From the NCBI GenBank assembly GCA_003504855.1, contig DNZD01000198.1, forward strand, positions 1-18,712: 18,712 bases of DNA, given 5' to 3'. Each line of letters starts with the position of its first letter. The stretch's first letter is position 1. The notes under the pieces are model-generated. The model did not search any database, had not been told where the DNA came from, and saw only the letters and a program-made list of their open reading frames with translations. Positions 1-6,426 of this stretch are shown here, one piece after another. This stretch comes from Cytophagales bacterium. Its GTDB lineage: Bacteria > Bacteroidota > Bacteroidia > Cytophagales > Cyclobacteriaceae. Position numbers and translations under genes: made by a program.

Positions 1-355
1 AACGGAACCGGATTTTGGAAATGGTCTCACGTAGCAGGAAAATTACCCGACTTCGTTCCGGGTGTGGGGTTTGTAATAGGTGCAGGAGTTCGAGGCTATA
101 CTTAATCCGAACACTGTCTTCGACCAGAAGTTTCTTTACCAGTGCGTGGTCTTGGTTAACGTCCTCCAGAAATTTGCAGTAGTAACTTTGCTCCAGTTGA
201 CGATCCTTGTATTGCTCGTTCCAATTGTTGATTTGCAAGGCAATCAGGATACCGATCACCACCAGTATGATTTCACCCATAGCATAACCGACATAACCCC
301 GGAATTTGCCACCACTGAGGAGGGTGCGCCTTACTTTTCGAAGTAAATGAATCAT
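1..355 (-). CDS. DUF6090 family membrane protein, C-terminus cut by window edge
   Basis: Reading the minus strand from the ATG at 355 gives 118 codons open to the left edge, so the C-terminal part lies outside the window. The N-terminus is basic (LLRKVRRTLL), followed by a single membrane helix at about residues 21-42 and the stretch ILIALQINNWNE at residues 36-47. This layout, with the GEI-LVVIGILIALQINNWNE signature, is characteristic of the Bacteroidota family DUF6090, whose function is unknown. After the helix the chain is charged and probably helical (QYKDRQLEQSYYCKFLEDVN), as in the family. The gene runs in the same direction as the next one (495-1052) but about 140 bases away, with no clear signal in between. 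It acts as a phylum marker more than a functional clue. The opposite-strand frame at 80-346 is a shadow. Confidence 0.85.
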   Translation of the reverse strand, partial: MIHLLRKVRRTLLSGGKFRGYVGYAMGEIILVVIGILIALQINNWNEQYKDRQLEQSYYCKFLEDVNQDHALVKKLLVEDSVRIKYSLELLHLLQTPHPERSRVIFLLRETISKIRFR

Positions 356-494
356 GTCGGTAGTAAATTTGAACTCTCAGATTGGATGTTGTCTCCAAGA
401 TATAAAGATGGGGTAGATATCCGTGTTGTCCCATGCAACAATAACTGGCAGGTCTCCCTCGAACAGTGATGTTGTAGATTTAAATAATAAGTCT

Positions 495-1052
495 TCAATG
501 TTTCGTTCCTAAAATAGTCTGCATCAAGGTGTCATGGCGGTATCTTTCCAGGCGCAGGGTATCTCTCGATTTTAAGTCTAGGTAAACCCACACACTATCT
601 CGCACCAGCGCGGAGTCACCACGCAGGCTATAACTCAGACTGTCTGCTTTCCGGAACCGGGTGACGATCTGCATCGGATCGGCGCTTTCGTCTACGGTGG
701 TTTTGTATTCATACACATACCCGTTGGACCACTCCATGCCTTGTTGGTTGATGTCATCAAAGCGACTGTCGTACATGTAGTAGCCCCAGAAACACAACAG
801 GAGGGGTACCGGCGTGCAGAATATGAATGCGAGTGGACGGTATCGCTGCCATACATCAGGAACCGGATTCTTCACCACCAGAATGACGACTGACAGAACA
901 ACAGCAAAGAACCATATCGCCGGGAAGAACACAACGACATAGACCATGCCGGCTCCATCCCCGCTGGGCCGGGTGGACAGCACCAGGTAGAGCAGAATGC
1001 TGATGGCATGTGCACTAATGGCAAGAATGACCAGTAATTTTGTTTTTCCCAT
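495..1052 (-). CDS. Hypothetical three-helix membrane protein with soluble C-terminal domain
   Basis: I do not recognise this 185-residue protein. It has three hydrophobic segments at about residues 5-26, 37-60 and 73-93. A polar C-terminal half (about 94-185) follows, rich in charged residues and alternating patterns that suggest beta strands (for example DSVWVYLDLKSRDTLRLERY). The frame is open three codons further upstream to a TTG (1061), but I chose the first ATG at 1052, which directly precedes the first helix. There is no recognisable signal peptide cleavage site; the first helix probably stays as an anchor. The gene stands alone on the minus strand, with the transposase region upstream of it. 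No catalytic motif is visible. Being a real gene is likely because of its length and coherent membrane topology; function is unknown. Confidence 0.6.
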   Translation of the reverse strand: MGKTKLLVILAISAHAISILLYLVLSTRPSGDGAGMVYVVVFFPAIWFFAVVLSVVILVVKNPVPDVWQRYRPLAFIFCTPVPLLLCFWGYYMYDSRFDDINQQGMEWSNGYVYEYKTTVDESADPMQIVTRFRKADSLSYSLRGDSALVRDSVWVYLDLKSRDTLRLERYRHDTLMQTILGTKH

Positions 1053-1129
1053 TTGGCTCAATTTTGAGTGCTATGATTCCCGTAAACTTAGGTATTTCTG
1101 ACTGACCCGTCCTGAAAGCAGGACTAATC

Positions 1130-1177
1130 ATGGATCAAGTATGGATAGAGTATGGATCAAGTATGGATAGAGTATGG
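1130..1177. repeat. Tandem repeat, 2 x 22 bp built from four 11-bp units
   Basis: Two identical 22-base copies lie end to end at 1130-1151 and 1152-1173, followed by a partial third (ATGG, 1174-1177). Each copy is two related 11-mers, ATGGATCAAGT and ATGGATAGAGT, that differ at two positions. It lies in the intergenic region upstream of the Y1 transposase. A small perfect hairpin, GGGTAT-AAG-ATACCC, follows at 1182-1196. The period of 11 bases would place every unit on the same helix face, so protein binding is possible, but slippage-generated noise is an equally good reading. Confidence 0.8.
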
Positions 1178-1265
1178 AATGGGGTATAAGATACCCAGGG
1201 AGGGTATCTGTTTTTGGTTCAATTTGAGAGGATTTGTGTGCGGAATTTTGATCATGAATTCCAGA

Positions 1266-1307
1266 TTGTGTGGTGAGCCTTGTGTGTCCCATTTTTAGGC
1301 CACACAA
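1266..1307 (+). promoter_or_regulatory. Inverted repeat just upstream of the transposase start
   Basis: TTGTGTGG at 1266-1273 pairs perfectly with CCACACAA at 1300-1307; a second TTGTGTG at 1280-1286 can compete for the same right arm. The right arm ends ten bases before the transposase ATG at 1318, so if transcribed this structure would sit over the ribosome landing zone. IS200 elements are known for hairpins that hide the transposase start, and for subterminal hairpins recognised by TnpA; which of these applies, if either, cannot be told from sequence alone. Confidence 0.35.
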
Positions 1308-1317
1308 AGTGATTTCT

Positions 1318-1776
1318 ATGGCAAACACATACTCCCAATTGTATTTTCATGTTGTGTTCGCGGTAAAAGGCAGGGCTAATCTGATATCGGCGCACAACAA
1401 GGAAGAACTGAATAAATACATTACGGGTATCATCTCAAACAAGAACCAAAAATTGATGACTATTAATGGGATGCCGGATCATATGCATCTTTTGATTAGC
1501 CTCAAGCCGGATTGTTGCCTGTCAGACTTGGTACGGGAAATCAAAACGAGTTCTTCTCATTTTGTAAATAAGAAGAAATGGGTGGCCAGCAAATTTGAAT
1601 GGCAGAAAGGTTTTGGCGCATTTACAGTAAGTCATTCGGGTGTAAAAGCCGTTGCTAATTATATTGAAAATCAGGAGGCGCATCATAGGGATAAAAAATT
1701 CAGAGATGAATACATGGGTATTTTGAAAAATCATGAGGTTGCCTATAAGGATGAATATCTCTTTGATGAATGTTGA
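1318..1776 (+). CDS. tnpA: IS200/IS605-type Y1 (HUH) transposase, probably REP-associated
   Basis: This 152-residue protein is a complete single-domain Y1 transposase (Y1_Tnp family), which cuts and rejoins single-stranded DNA. The metal-binding HUH motif is H55-M56-H57 inside GMPDHMHLLI. The catalytic tyrosine is Y115 in NYIENQEAHH, with the usual glutamine four residues later (Q119). The start MANTYSQLYFHVVFAVKGR is the conserved opening of Bacteroidota members. The frame is open further upstream to 1270, but the ATG at 1318 matches family length. No tnpB or second transposase gene is near. The first REP-like hairpin begins 14 bases after its stop codon and nine more follow, which fits a RAYT-type (REP-associated) enzyme better than a self-moving IS200. 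It shows no frameshift or missing active-site residue, so it may be functional. Confidence 0.93.
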   Translation: MANTYSQLYFHVVFAVKGRANLISAHNKEELNKYITGIISNKNQKLMTINGMPDHMHLLISLKPDCCLSDLVREIKTSSSHFVNKKKWVASKFEWQKGFGAFTVSHSGVKAVANYIENQEAHHRDKKFRDEYMGILKNHEVAYKDEYLFDEC

Positions 1777-1790
1777 GGCTCTATTGATGA

Positions 1791-1973
1791 TATATCGCTC
1801 CGCTGGAGCTCTAGTGACATCGCGCACCGCTGGTGCACAATGTATTCTATTACCTACGTGCTCATTGATTGGTATATTGAGAATTCACCAAACATGGCTG
1901 CAGCGCAGCCCGATGTCAATAGACACCATTATGCATTATTTAACCCAGAGCTCCAGAGGAGCGACATGTTTAT
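1791..1973. repeat. REP-like unit 1 (complete, symmetric)
   Basis: The order is: inverted D at 1791-1810 (GCTCC 1797-1801, loop GCT, GGAGC 1805-1809); inverted C at 1811-1842 (11-base arms 1818-1828 and 1832-1842 around loop GCT, two mismatches); a 53-base spacer; C at 1896-1922 (GGCTGC-AGC-GCAGCC, then CGATGTCAATAG); and D at 1944-1973 (GCTCC-AGA-GGAGC, 1950-1962, then GACATGTTTAT). The reverse complement of the left D matches the right D at 17 of 20 positions. Confidence 0.85.
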
Positions 1974-2038
1974 TTGATTGATGGTCATCGTGGGCAACGG
2001 CGATATCGCCATCCATACCGTGGCTTCAAAATGATAAC

Positions 2039-2248
2039 ATATCGCTCCGCTGGAGCTATGGCGTTTAATTTGGTGAATATCTAGTGACATTGTGCACCGC
2101 TGGTGCACAATGAATCCAATTATCTGCGTGCCTCGTTGATTTGATTGGCAAATAGAGAATTTACAAAAGCTGGCTGCAGCGCAACCCGATGTCAATAGCC
2201 GCCATCATGCATAATTCTAACCCAGAGCTCCAGGGGAGCGATATATTT
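2039..2248. repeat. REP-like unit 2 (complete, symmetric)
   Basis: The same order as unit 1: inverted D at 2039-2057 (stem 2044-2048 with 2052-2056); inverted C at 2081-2112; C starting at 2172 (GGCTGC-AGC-GCAACC, one mismatch, then CGATGTCAATAG); and D at 2221-2248 (GCTCC-AGG-GGAGC, 2227-2239). The inverted C here is a perfect hairpin: CATTGTGCACC at 2088-2098 pairs with GGTGCACAATG at 2102-2112 across a three-base GCT loop. A 23-base insertion separates inverted D from inverted C compared with unit 1. Confidence 0.85.
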
Positions 2249-2283
2249 AATTCGCATTGAAGACACACATGCATCGCCAAAAA

Positions 2284-2361
2284 GGCTGCAGCGCAGCCCG
2301 ATGTCAATAGCCGCCATTATGCATAATTTAACCCAGAGCTCCAGAGGAACGATATGTTTAA
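2284..2361. repeat. REP-like unit 3 (right half only)
   Basis: Only the right half is present: C at 2284-2310 (GGCTGC-AGC-GCAGCC, perfect, then CGATGTCAATAG) and D at 2332-2361 (GCTCC-AGA-GGAAC, one mismatch in the stem). The sequence joining C and D (GCCGCCATTATGCATAATTTAACCC region) is nearly the same as in unit 2, so this is a partial copy of that unit, not an independent insertion. Confidence 0.8.
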
Positions 2362-2463
2362 TCTGCGGTACGGCTACATCAATTTTGATTGATATCTTGC
2401 AAAATCACGCACCAATTGATTTGATTGCCATCCCGTGTTACCTTTGATACCTAATCGACTTAA

Positions 2464-2730
2464 ATGAAAACCGTTGTCATCGGCGAACCATCCGGAGCTA
2501 CCATGGACATGATTATGGCCGTTTATCCCCGGCATAAAGTTGTAGTGGAGAAGTTCATCCAGCGAGGCGATGTCATTGGTATTGGACCCTTTACTGATCG
2601 TGGCAACATGGCCATCTTCAAATCAAGGGCAGCAGCGGACCAATTCATCCAGGAGGATCCCTTTATCCTGGAGGGCCTGGTCAAATCGGTAATCATCAAA
2701 GAATGGAATGATAACCTGCTACCCGAATGA
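2464..2730 (+). CDS. YciI-like (YCII domain) protein
   Basis: A complete 88-residue protein that matches the YCII/YciI fold along its length: a beta strand at the N-terminus, a helix over HKVVVEKFIQRGDVI, then the signature GIGPFTDRGNMAIFKS (about residues 39-54). The family ending follows, in which a helix (AAADQFIQEDPFILEGL) leads into a last strand (VKSVIIKEW). The DPF...GL element is typical. YciI-type domains are ferredoxin-like alpha/beta proteins, some implicated in dechlorination-like chemistry or as partner domains; the substrate here is not predictable. Its stop overlaps the start of the next gene (ATGA), so the two are probably translated together. The first ATG after the REP-like region is at 2464. 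The long opposite-strand frame over this gene (2523-3053) is a shadow. Confidence 0.85.
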   Translation: MKTVVIGEPSGATMDMIMAVYPRHKVVVEKFIQRGDVIGIGPFTDRGNMAIFKSRAAADQFIQEDPFILEGLVKSVIIKEWNDNLLPE

Positions 2731-3029
2731 AAGAAGAGAAAATCCAAACGCTCCATCCGCTCCCAGGTAAGGTCAATAAGAGGATCTCTGTTGACAAGTA
2801 CAACTTCATTCGTGAACATCTTCTCAGGGTGCTCGCGAAAAAGCCCCTGACACACACCGAGCTTATGGAGGCGCTCTATCAACGGGTGAAAGACAAATTC
2901 GAAGGTGGCGTTCAATGGTATGGCGAAACGGTGAAACTTGATCTTGAAGCGAGGAAGATCCTGGCCCGAACGCAAGACAAACCAGAGAAATACATCATTG
3001 TGAGAGGGAATTCGCAAGAGGTAAAGTAA
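2727..3029 (+). CDS. Small basic protein, probable DUF6958 family
   Basis: A 100-residue protein whose ATG overlaps the stop of the YciI-like gene by four bases (ATGA), a sign of translational coupling. The sequence begins with IQTLHPLPGKVNKRISVDKY, followed by a helix (IREHLLRVLAKKPLTHTELMEALYQRV) and then the well-marked block FEGGVQWYGETVKLDLEARK at about residues 58-77. The C-terminus (KYIIVRG) looks like a beta strand. I associate the HP-PGK opening and the WY-x-x-VKLDLEAR block with the uncharacterised family DUF6958. The helix-helix-strand order resembles a winged-helix fold, which would suggest DNA or protein binding, but that is inference. No catalytic residues stand out. The gene pair with YciI-like may be a two-gene operon ending at the hairpin at 3036-3060. 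Confidence 0.7.
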   Translation: MKEEKIQTLHPLPGKVNKRISVDKYNFIREHLLRVLAKKPLTHTELMEALYQRVKDKFEGGVQWYGETVKLDLEARKILARTQDKPEKYIIVRGNSQEVK

Positions 3030-3035
3030 CAGCAC

Positions 3036-3064
3036 GTGTTCGGTGAAGAACACCGAACACTTCT
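3036..3064 (+). terminator. Strong hairpin after the YciI/DUF6958 pair, possible terminator
   Basis: GTGTTCGGTG (3036-3045) and CACCGAACAC (3051-3060) form a perfect ten-base stem around AAGAA, seven bases after the stop codon at 3029. It is followed only by TTCT, so the U-tract is poor; termination in the plus direction is plausible from position but not certain. Confidence 0.6.
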
Positions 3065-3073
3065 AGGTACAAC

Positions 3074-3097
3074 CTCTGCGTCTCAACGCCTCCGCGG
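3074..3097. repeat. Degenerate octamer repeat (3 x CTCNNCGN) followed by A8
   Basis: Three octamers stand in a row: CTCTGCGT, CTCAACGC and CTCCGCGG, then C and eight A residues (3099-3106). The string has the look of a dispersed sequence of the type CTCTGCGTCTC...GCGG that I have seen between genes in many unrelated bacteria. It lies between the hairpin at 3036-3060 and the cupin gene. No function is known to me. Confidence 0.5.
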
Positions 3098-3139
3098 CAA
3101 AAAAAATTGACTATTTACTACATTTCCTAAATTACAACC

Positions 3140-3514
3140 ATGCCTGAAATCAATCCTATCAACATCATGCAGAAGTTCTCCCTGTTTGACAAACAGTGGA
3201 CACCTCATATCATCGGCGAACTGAACGGACAGTATGTAAAACTCTGCAAACTGAAAGACGATTTTGTGTGGCATAGCCATGAAAATGAAGATGAACTCTT
3301 TATGGTGTTTAAGGGCACCCTGCTCATGGACTTTCGCGATGGACGTACCGTGGAAGTGAAGGAAGGTGAAATCCTCATCGTGCCGAAGGGAGTAGAGCAC
3401 AGGCCACATACCAACGGTGATATCGTCTTTAACCTGCTATTCGAACCAAAGGGTACACTTCACACAGGCAACGTAGAAAGTGAAATGACGGTTAAAGAAT
3501 TGGGTTGGATTTGA
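3140..3514 (+). CDS. Single-domain cupin, metal-binding type
   Basis: A 124-residue cupin with both conserved motifs intact. Motif 1 is WHSHENEDELFMVFKG, giving metal ligands H45, H47 and E52 and the closing G59. Motif 2 is G76-EILIV-P82-KG-VE-H87, giving the fourth ligand H87. With the full 3-His/1-Glu set a bound metal (Fe, Mn, Ni or Zn) is likely. Members of this small group are often labelled mannose-6-phosphate isomerase-like, but a lone 124-residue cupin cannot be assigned an enzyme activity from sequence; sugar or small-molecule isomerase, dioxygenase or binding roles are all possible. The ATG at 3140 is the first in frame after the A-rich spacer. It is followed 12 bases later by a membrane protein gene on the same strand, possibly co-transcribed. 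Confidence 0.88.
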   Translation: MPEINPINIMQKFSLFDKQWTPHIIGELNGQYVKLCKLKDDFVWHSHENEDELFMVFKGTLLMDFRDGRTVEVKEGEILIVPKGVEHRPHTNGDIVFNLLFEPKGTLHTGNVESEMTVKELGWI

Positions 3515-3526
3515 AGATCTGAGCAC

Positions 3527-3898
3527 ATGCGTATTCTTCGAAACATCTTTGCTGTTATTTGTGGCTATGCAGTATTTGCGGTCAGTGCAGTACTTCTATT
3601 CCAATTGTCCGGAATCGATCCTCATGCGGATCCGTCGGTGGTGATCCTGTTGCTGGTGCTGGCCTATGGTACGGTATTCTCCTTTCTGGGAGGGGTCGTA
3701 ACCCAATGGATATCCAGGACTGGTGGACTAACGATTAGTCTGGTCCTGGGCGGTCTGATGGCATCGTTTGCCTTGTTTTCTATGTTCAGCAGTGCAGGCA
3801 ACCACTATTCACAACTGGGAGCTATCGTATTGTTTGCTCCGGTATCTATCGTGGGTGGACTGTATTATCTGAAGCGGACTATTCCACGAGATCAATAG
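3527..3898 (+). CDS. Hypothetical four-helix inner membrane protein
   Basis: This 123-residue protein is almost entirely membrane: helices at about residues 5-27, 37-60, 67-89 and 97-115, with a short loop DPHADPS between the first two and a basic end (LKRTIPRDQ) that should lie in the cytoplasm. Glycine-rich spots (LGGVV, LGGLM) suggest tight helix packing. I do not recognise a named family. It starts 12 bases after the cupin stop, so the two may share a transcript. It ends 35 bases before the convergent ClC gene, and no clear terminator hairpin lies between them. Confidence 0.65.
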   Translation: MRILRNIFAVICGYAVFAVSAVLLFQLSGIDPHADPSVVILLLVLAYGTVFSFLGGVVTQWISRTGGLTISLVLGGLMASFALFSMFSSAGNHYSQLGAIVLFAPVSIVGGLYYLKRTIPRDQ

Positions 3899-3933
3899 GA
3901 TATTTCGGACTGGCTGCAGGGAGGCGGGTATGT

Positions 3934-5715
3934 TTAACCGTTCCGTAGCCGGGTCCTGTAATTGGAAAATATTCTTGATTTCGAGACAAATCCCAGGTAT
4001 TTGTTGTGTTGAAGTACCGGAATATTCCACACACCGGTCTTGTCAAATTTTTCCATAATCGAGGCCATGTCCTCATCAATTTGAGCTACAACACCTGGCG
4101 CCCGCATCAATTGTTCAACTGAGGTAGTATCATATAGCTCTGTATTGAACATTATTTCCCGTATGTCTTCCAATGCAACTATTCCAACCAGGCTATTTTC
4201 GTTGTTTATAACCGGAAAAATGTTTCGTTTTGAATGTGCGATCACATCGACCAGGGATCTTAGCTTCGAAGATTTATTTATTTGAACAAAGTCCTTTTCC
4301 AGAAATTCAGACAGGTGAAGTTCGGAAAGGATATGTCCATCCTTGTCAAAGGAGAGTTCCTGATTGGCTTGTTTAAGTTTAGCTTCATCAAGTGATAATG
4401 GGCCCAGGTACCTGGAGATGGCCGTGCTCAGAGCAGCCACAATCATCAAGGGAATCATTAATTCATAACCTCCTGTAATTTCAGCGATCAGGAAGACCGC
4501 TGTGAGGGGTGCGTGAAAGATCCCGGTTAGCATCCCGGCCATGGCTACAAGGCTGAAATTGGCTAATGGCAGGGAGGTGAGGCCTGAGAGGTTTGTTAAA
4601 AATGAAAAGGAGAATCCAAGGCAGGCGCCTACCAGTAATGCGGGGGCAAAGTTACCTCCATTGCCGCCCGTATGAAGCGTTAGGGATACAGCGAATACCT
4701 TCAGCATGCTCACCCCAAGGACGGCCAGGCCTAACATCAGGGCTGACGAAGTGAACCAATTGTACAACGGACTCCCCGTAAACAACTGTTCGGGTGAGGA
4801 GGATGCCAAAAAAGTAATTGATGTATACCCTTCGCCGAAGAACGCGGGAAATATCAGAATGATAATCCCCAGCAACATGGATCCAATGATTAATCGTTTC
4901 ATTAGATGATCTAAATACCTTGCATATAAGCGTTCAATTCCGAGAAAGACTTTGATGTAGTAGGCGGAGGCCATGCCACAGATGATGCCGAGCACTACGT
5001 AATAGGGTACATTGTGATAATCAAAGGCGGTGGTCTGCTTGAATGAGATCAGGATGCCGTCAGCGAGAATAATCTTAGAGCAAAGTGCACCAGTCGCACC
5101 TGCGATAAGTAATGGTATGAATGCTGAGATGTTAACGTCGACCAGCAGAACCTCCAACGCAAATAGTACCCCGGCTATGGGTGCGTTGAATGCGGTGGCT
5201 ATTCCTGCCGCTGCACCACAGGCAAGCAGGAGGGTACGATCCCGATAACTGAGCGGGAACAGGGCTGCAAAAGTTGAGCCGATAGCAGATCCTGTTTGAA
5301 CAATCGGAGATTCCAGACCGGCAGACCCACCCATTCCTACCGTTAATGCGCTGGTAACGGCGTGGCTGAATGTCTCTTTAGAGGGTAAAAAGGATGACTT
5401 TTTGGCGATAGCAACCAGTACGTGGGAAGTACCTCTCAATAGTTCATCCCTTATGACCAGTTTCACGAAAAGCAGCGACAACAGGATTCCAACACCCGGT
5501 GTAATAACATACAACCAATTGAATTCCTGTCCGAGCAGCCGGAGCTCTTCCTGAAGCAAATGAACGCCAATCTTGAGTGACACGGCGGTAAGACCTGCCC
5601 ACAGCCCGACTACGATGGCACCGACAACAAGAAATTGCTTGTTGGTCAGTTTTTGGAACAAGGTGCCCAGTACTCTTGTAAGCTGATTATTATTTACTGC
5701 ATTACGATTCTTCAT
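3934..5715 (-). CDS. ClC-family chloride channel/antiporter with two CBS domains
   Basis: A 593-residue ClC protein, moving chloride across the inner membrane. The membrane part covers about residues 25-435. The gating-glutamate motif is GMGGSAGLESPIVQ (E135), the third anion motif is GGNGGNFAPAL (F356, P358), and the inner tyrosine is Y417 in TGGYELMIP. The first motif, normally GSGIP, is GTSHV here (T96). The position that holds the inner proton glutamate in the E. coli protein appears to be V189 (FNAPIAGVLFALEVL), with E188 just before. Two CBS domains follow, at about 465-525 and 535-590, and may sense nucleotides or ionic conditions. The frame extends five codons up to a GTG (5730); I preferred the ATG at 5715 because neither start has a decisive ribosome site. 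It lies 92 bases downstream of the UPF0316 gene on the same strand. Confidence 0.95.
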   Translation of the reverse strand: MKNRNAVNNNQLTRVLGTLFQKLTNKQFLVVGAIVVGLWAGLTAVSLKIGVHLLQEELRLLGQEFNWLYVITPGVGILLSLLFVKLVIRDELLRGTSHVLVAIAKKSSFLPSKETFSHAVTSALTVGMGGSAGLESPIVQTGSAIGSTFAALFPLSYRDRTLLLACGAAAGIATAFNAPIAGVLFALEVLLVDVNISAFIPLLIAGATGALCSKIILADGILISFKQTTAFDYHNVPYYVVLGIICGMASAYYIKVFLGIERLYARYLDHLMKRLIIGSMLLGIIILIFPAFFGEGYTSITFLASSSPEQLFTGSPLYNWFTSSALMLGLAVLGVSMLKVFAVSLTLHTGGNGGNFAPALLVGACLGFSFSFLTNLSGLTSLPLANFSLVAMAGMLTGIFHAPLTAVFLIAEITGGYELMIPLMIVAALSTAISRYLGPLSLDEAKLKQANQELSFDKDGHILSELHLSEFLEKDFVQINKSSKLRSLVDVIAHSKRNIFPVINNENSLVGIVALEDIREIMFNTELYDTTSVEQLMRAPGVVAQIDEDMASIMEKFDKTGVWNIPVLQHNKYLGFVSKSRIFSNYRTRLRNG

Positions 5716-5807
5716 ACCATCGTGGCACACCCAGTACTGATCTCCGTGCCTGGTTCAAGGTATATTTACTTTTTACGAGGATCAAGGATGACTGGATATT
5801 ATCCCAA

Positions 5808-6416
5808 CTAATTTCGAATTATTCCCCTGAGCCAGGTGAACAGGGACAACCTTCCTTTATCGATTTGATGGAGACCCGTTTCTTCAAGATCCATTACCTG
5901 TTCAATGGTGTAATAAGCTTCAGGCAGCGATCTCTTGATTTGAATAATCAAATCATCAAGATTTTCCCGGGCTAATACCACAAAGAGGAGCGTTTCAGGT
6001 CCCTGCAGTCCATGGGTCAGTACTGCGGTGAATCTAAAGCCTTGGGTTCCAAGGTATTTCTCTATGGCTGTCATGTCATGCCGTGTAATAATTCGGATAA
6101 TGACATTTCCGTACGCGATACGCTCTTCGATAATCATACCAACAAAAATACCAGCGGCAAAGCCACCAGGATAGGCGATGAAGGATGCCCAATTATCGAT
6201 ATGCTGAAAAATTTGTCTAATGGCAATAAGCCATATGAAGGCTTCTACAAACCCCATCACCGTGGCGATTGACCTCCGACCACCCAACATATAAATGATG
6301 CGGAGTGTGTTTACAGATACCTCACCAACCCGCGCCAGAAAAATGAGCAATGGCAGGATGATGAAGGTAAACGTATTACTGCTCAATCCGATCGTGTGGA
6401 CAAAGAAATCTTCCAT
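5808..6416 (-). CDS. UPF0316 membrane protein (DUF5698 + DUF2179)
   Basis: A 202-residue protein like B. subtilis YebE. The N-terminal part has three membrane helices (about residues 15-30, 47-69 and 76-96) with the conserved stretches RVGEVSVNTLRIIYMLGGRR (residues 29-48) and GMIIEERIAYG. From about 105 to 175 it has a soluble DUF2179 domain (IIRIITRHDM...FRFTAVLTHGLQGPETLLFVVLARE), a small alpha/beta domain found in several membrane families and thought to be regulatory. Function is unknown. It starts ten bases after otsB ends and is on the same strand, so it is probably part of the trehalose operon; that link is the most useful clue to its role. The end is about 90 bases from the ClC gene. 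Confidence 0.92.
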   Translation of the reverse strand: MEDFFVHTIGLSSNTFTFIILPLLIFLARVGEVSVNTLRIIYMLGGRRSIATVMGFVEAFIWLIAIRQIFQHIDNWASFIAYPGGFAAGIFVGMIIEERIAYGNVIIRIITRHDMTAIEKYLGTQGFRFTAVLTHGLQGPETLLFVVLARENLDDLIIQIKRSLPEAYYTIEQVMDLEETGLHQIDKGRLSLFTWLRGIIRN

Positions 6417-6426
6417 TTGTATTGGG

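Larger units (their letters stand above)
1791..2361. repeat. REP-like (BIME-like) array downstream of the Y1 transposase
   Basis: The 687 bases between the transposase and the next gene (1777-2463) hold no convincing reading frame. Instead they carry ten short hairpin elements of two types. Type D is GCTCC-loop-GGAGC followed by a tail like GATATGTTTAT. Type C is a stem with an AGC loop followed by ATGTCAATAG. They form two complete symmetric units (inverted D, inverted C, spacer, C, D) and one right-hand half unit (C, D). The spacers of units 1 and 2 also resemble each other, so the units are diverged duplicates. Between units 1 and 2 there is a perfect 12-base palindrome (GGCGATATCGCC, 1999-2010). 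The remainder at 2362-2463 shows nothing I can name. Palindromes arranged head to head beside a Y1 transposase are the hallmark of REP/BIME elements. Confidence 0.88.

Noticed and set aside
80..346. An 88-residue plus-strand frame at the left edge
   Set aside because: It is the complement of the DUF6090 gene, whose minus-strand translation carries the family signature.
1791..2361. CRISPR-like array from the repeated motifs
   Set aside because: Repeats are short hairpins in both orientations with unequal gaps, and the spacers of units 1 and 2 resemble each other. There is no regular direct repeat with unique spacers and no cas gene.
2523..3053. A 176-residue open frame on the minus strand
   Set aside because: It lies opposite the YciI-like and DUF6958-like genes, both of which match families on the plus strand; its own translation has no family features.
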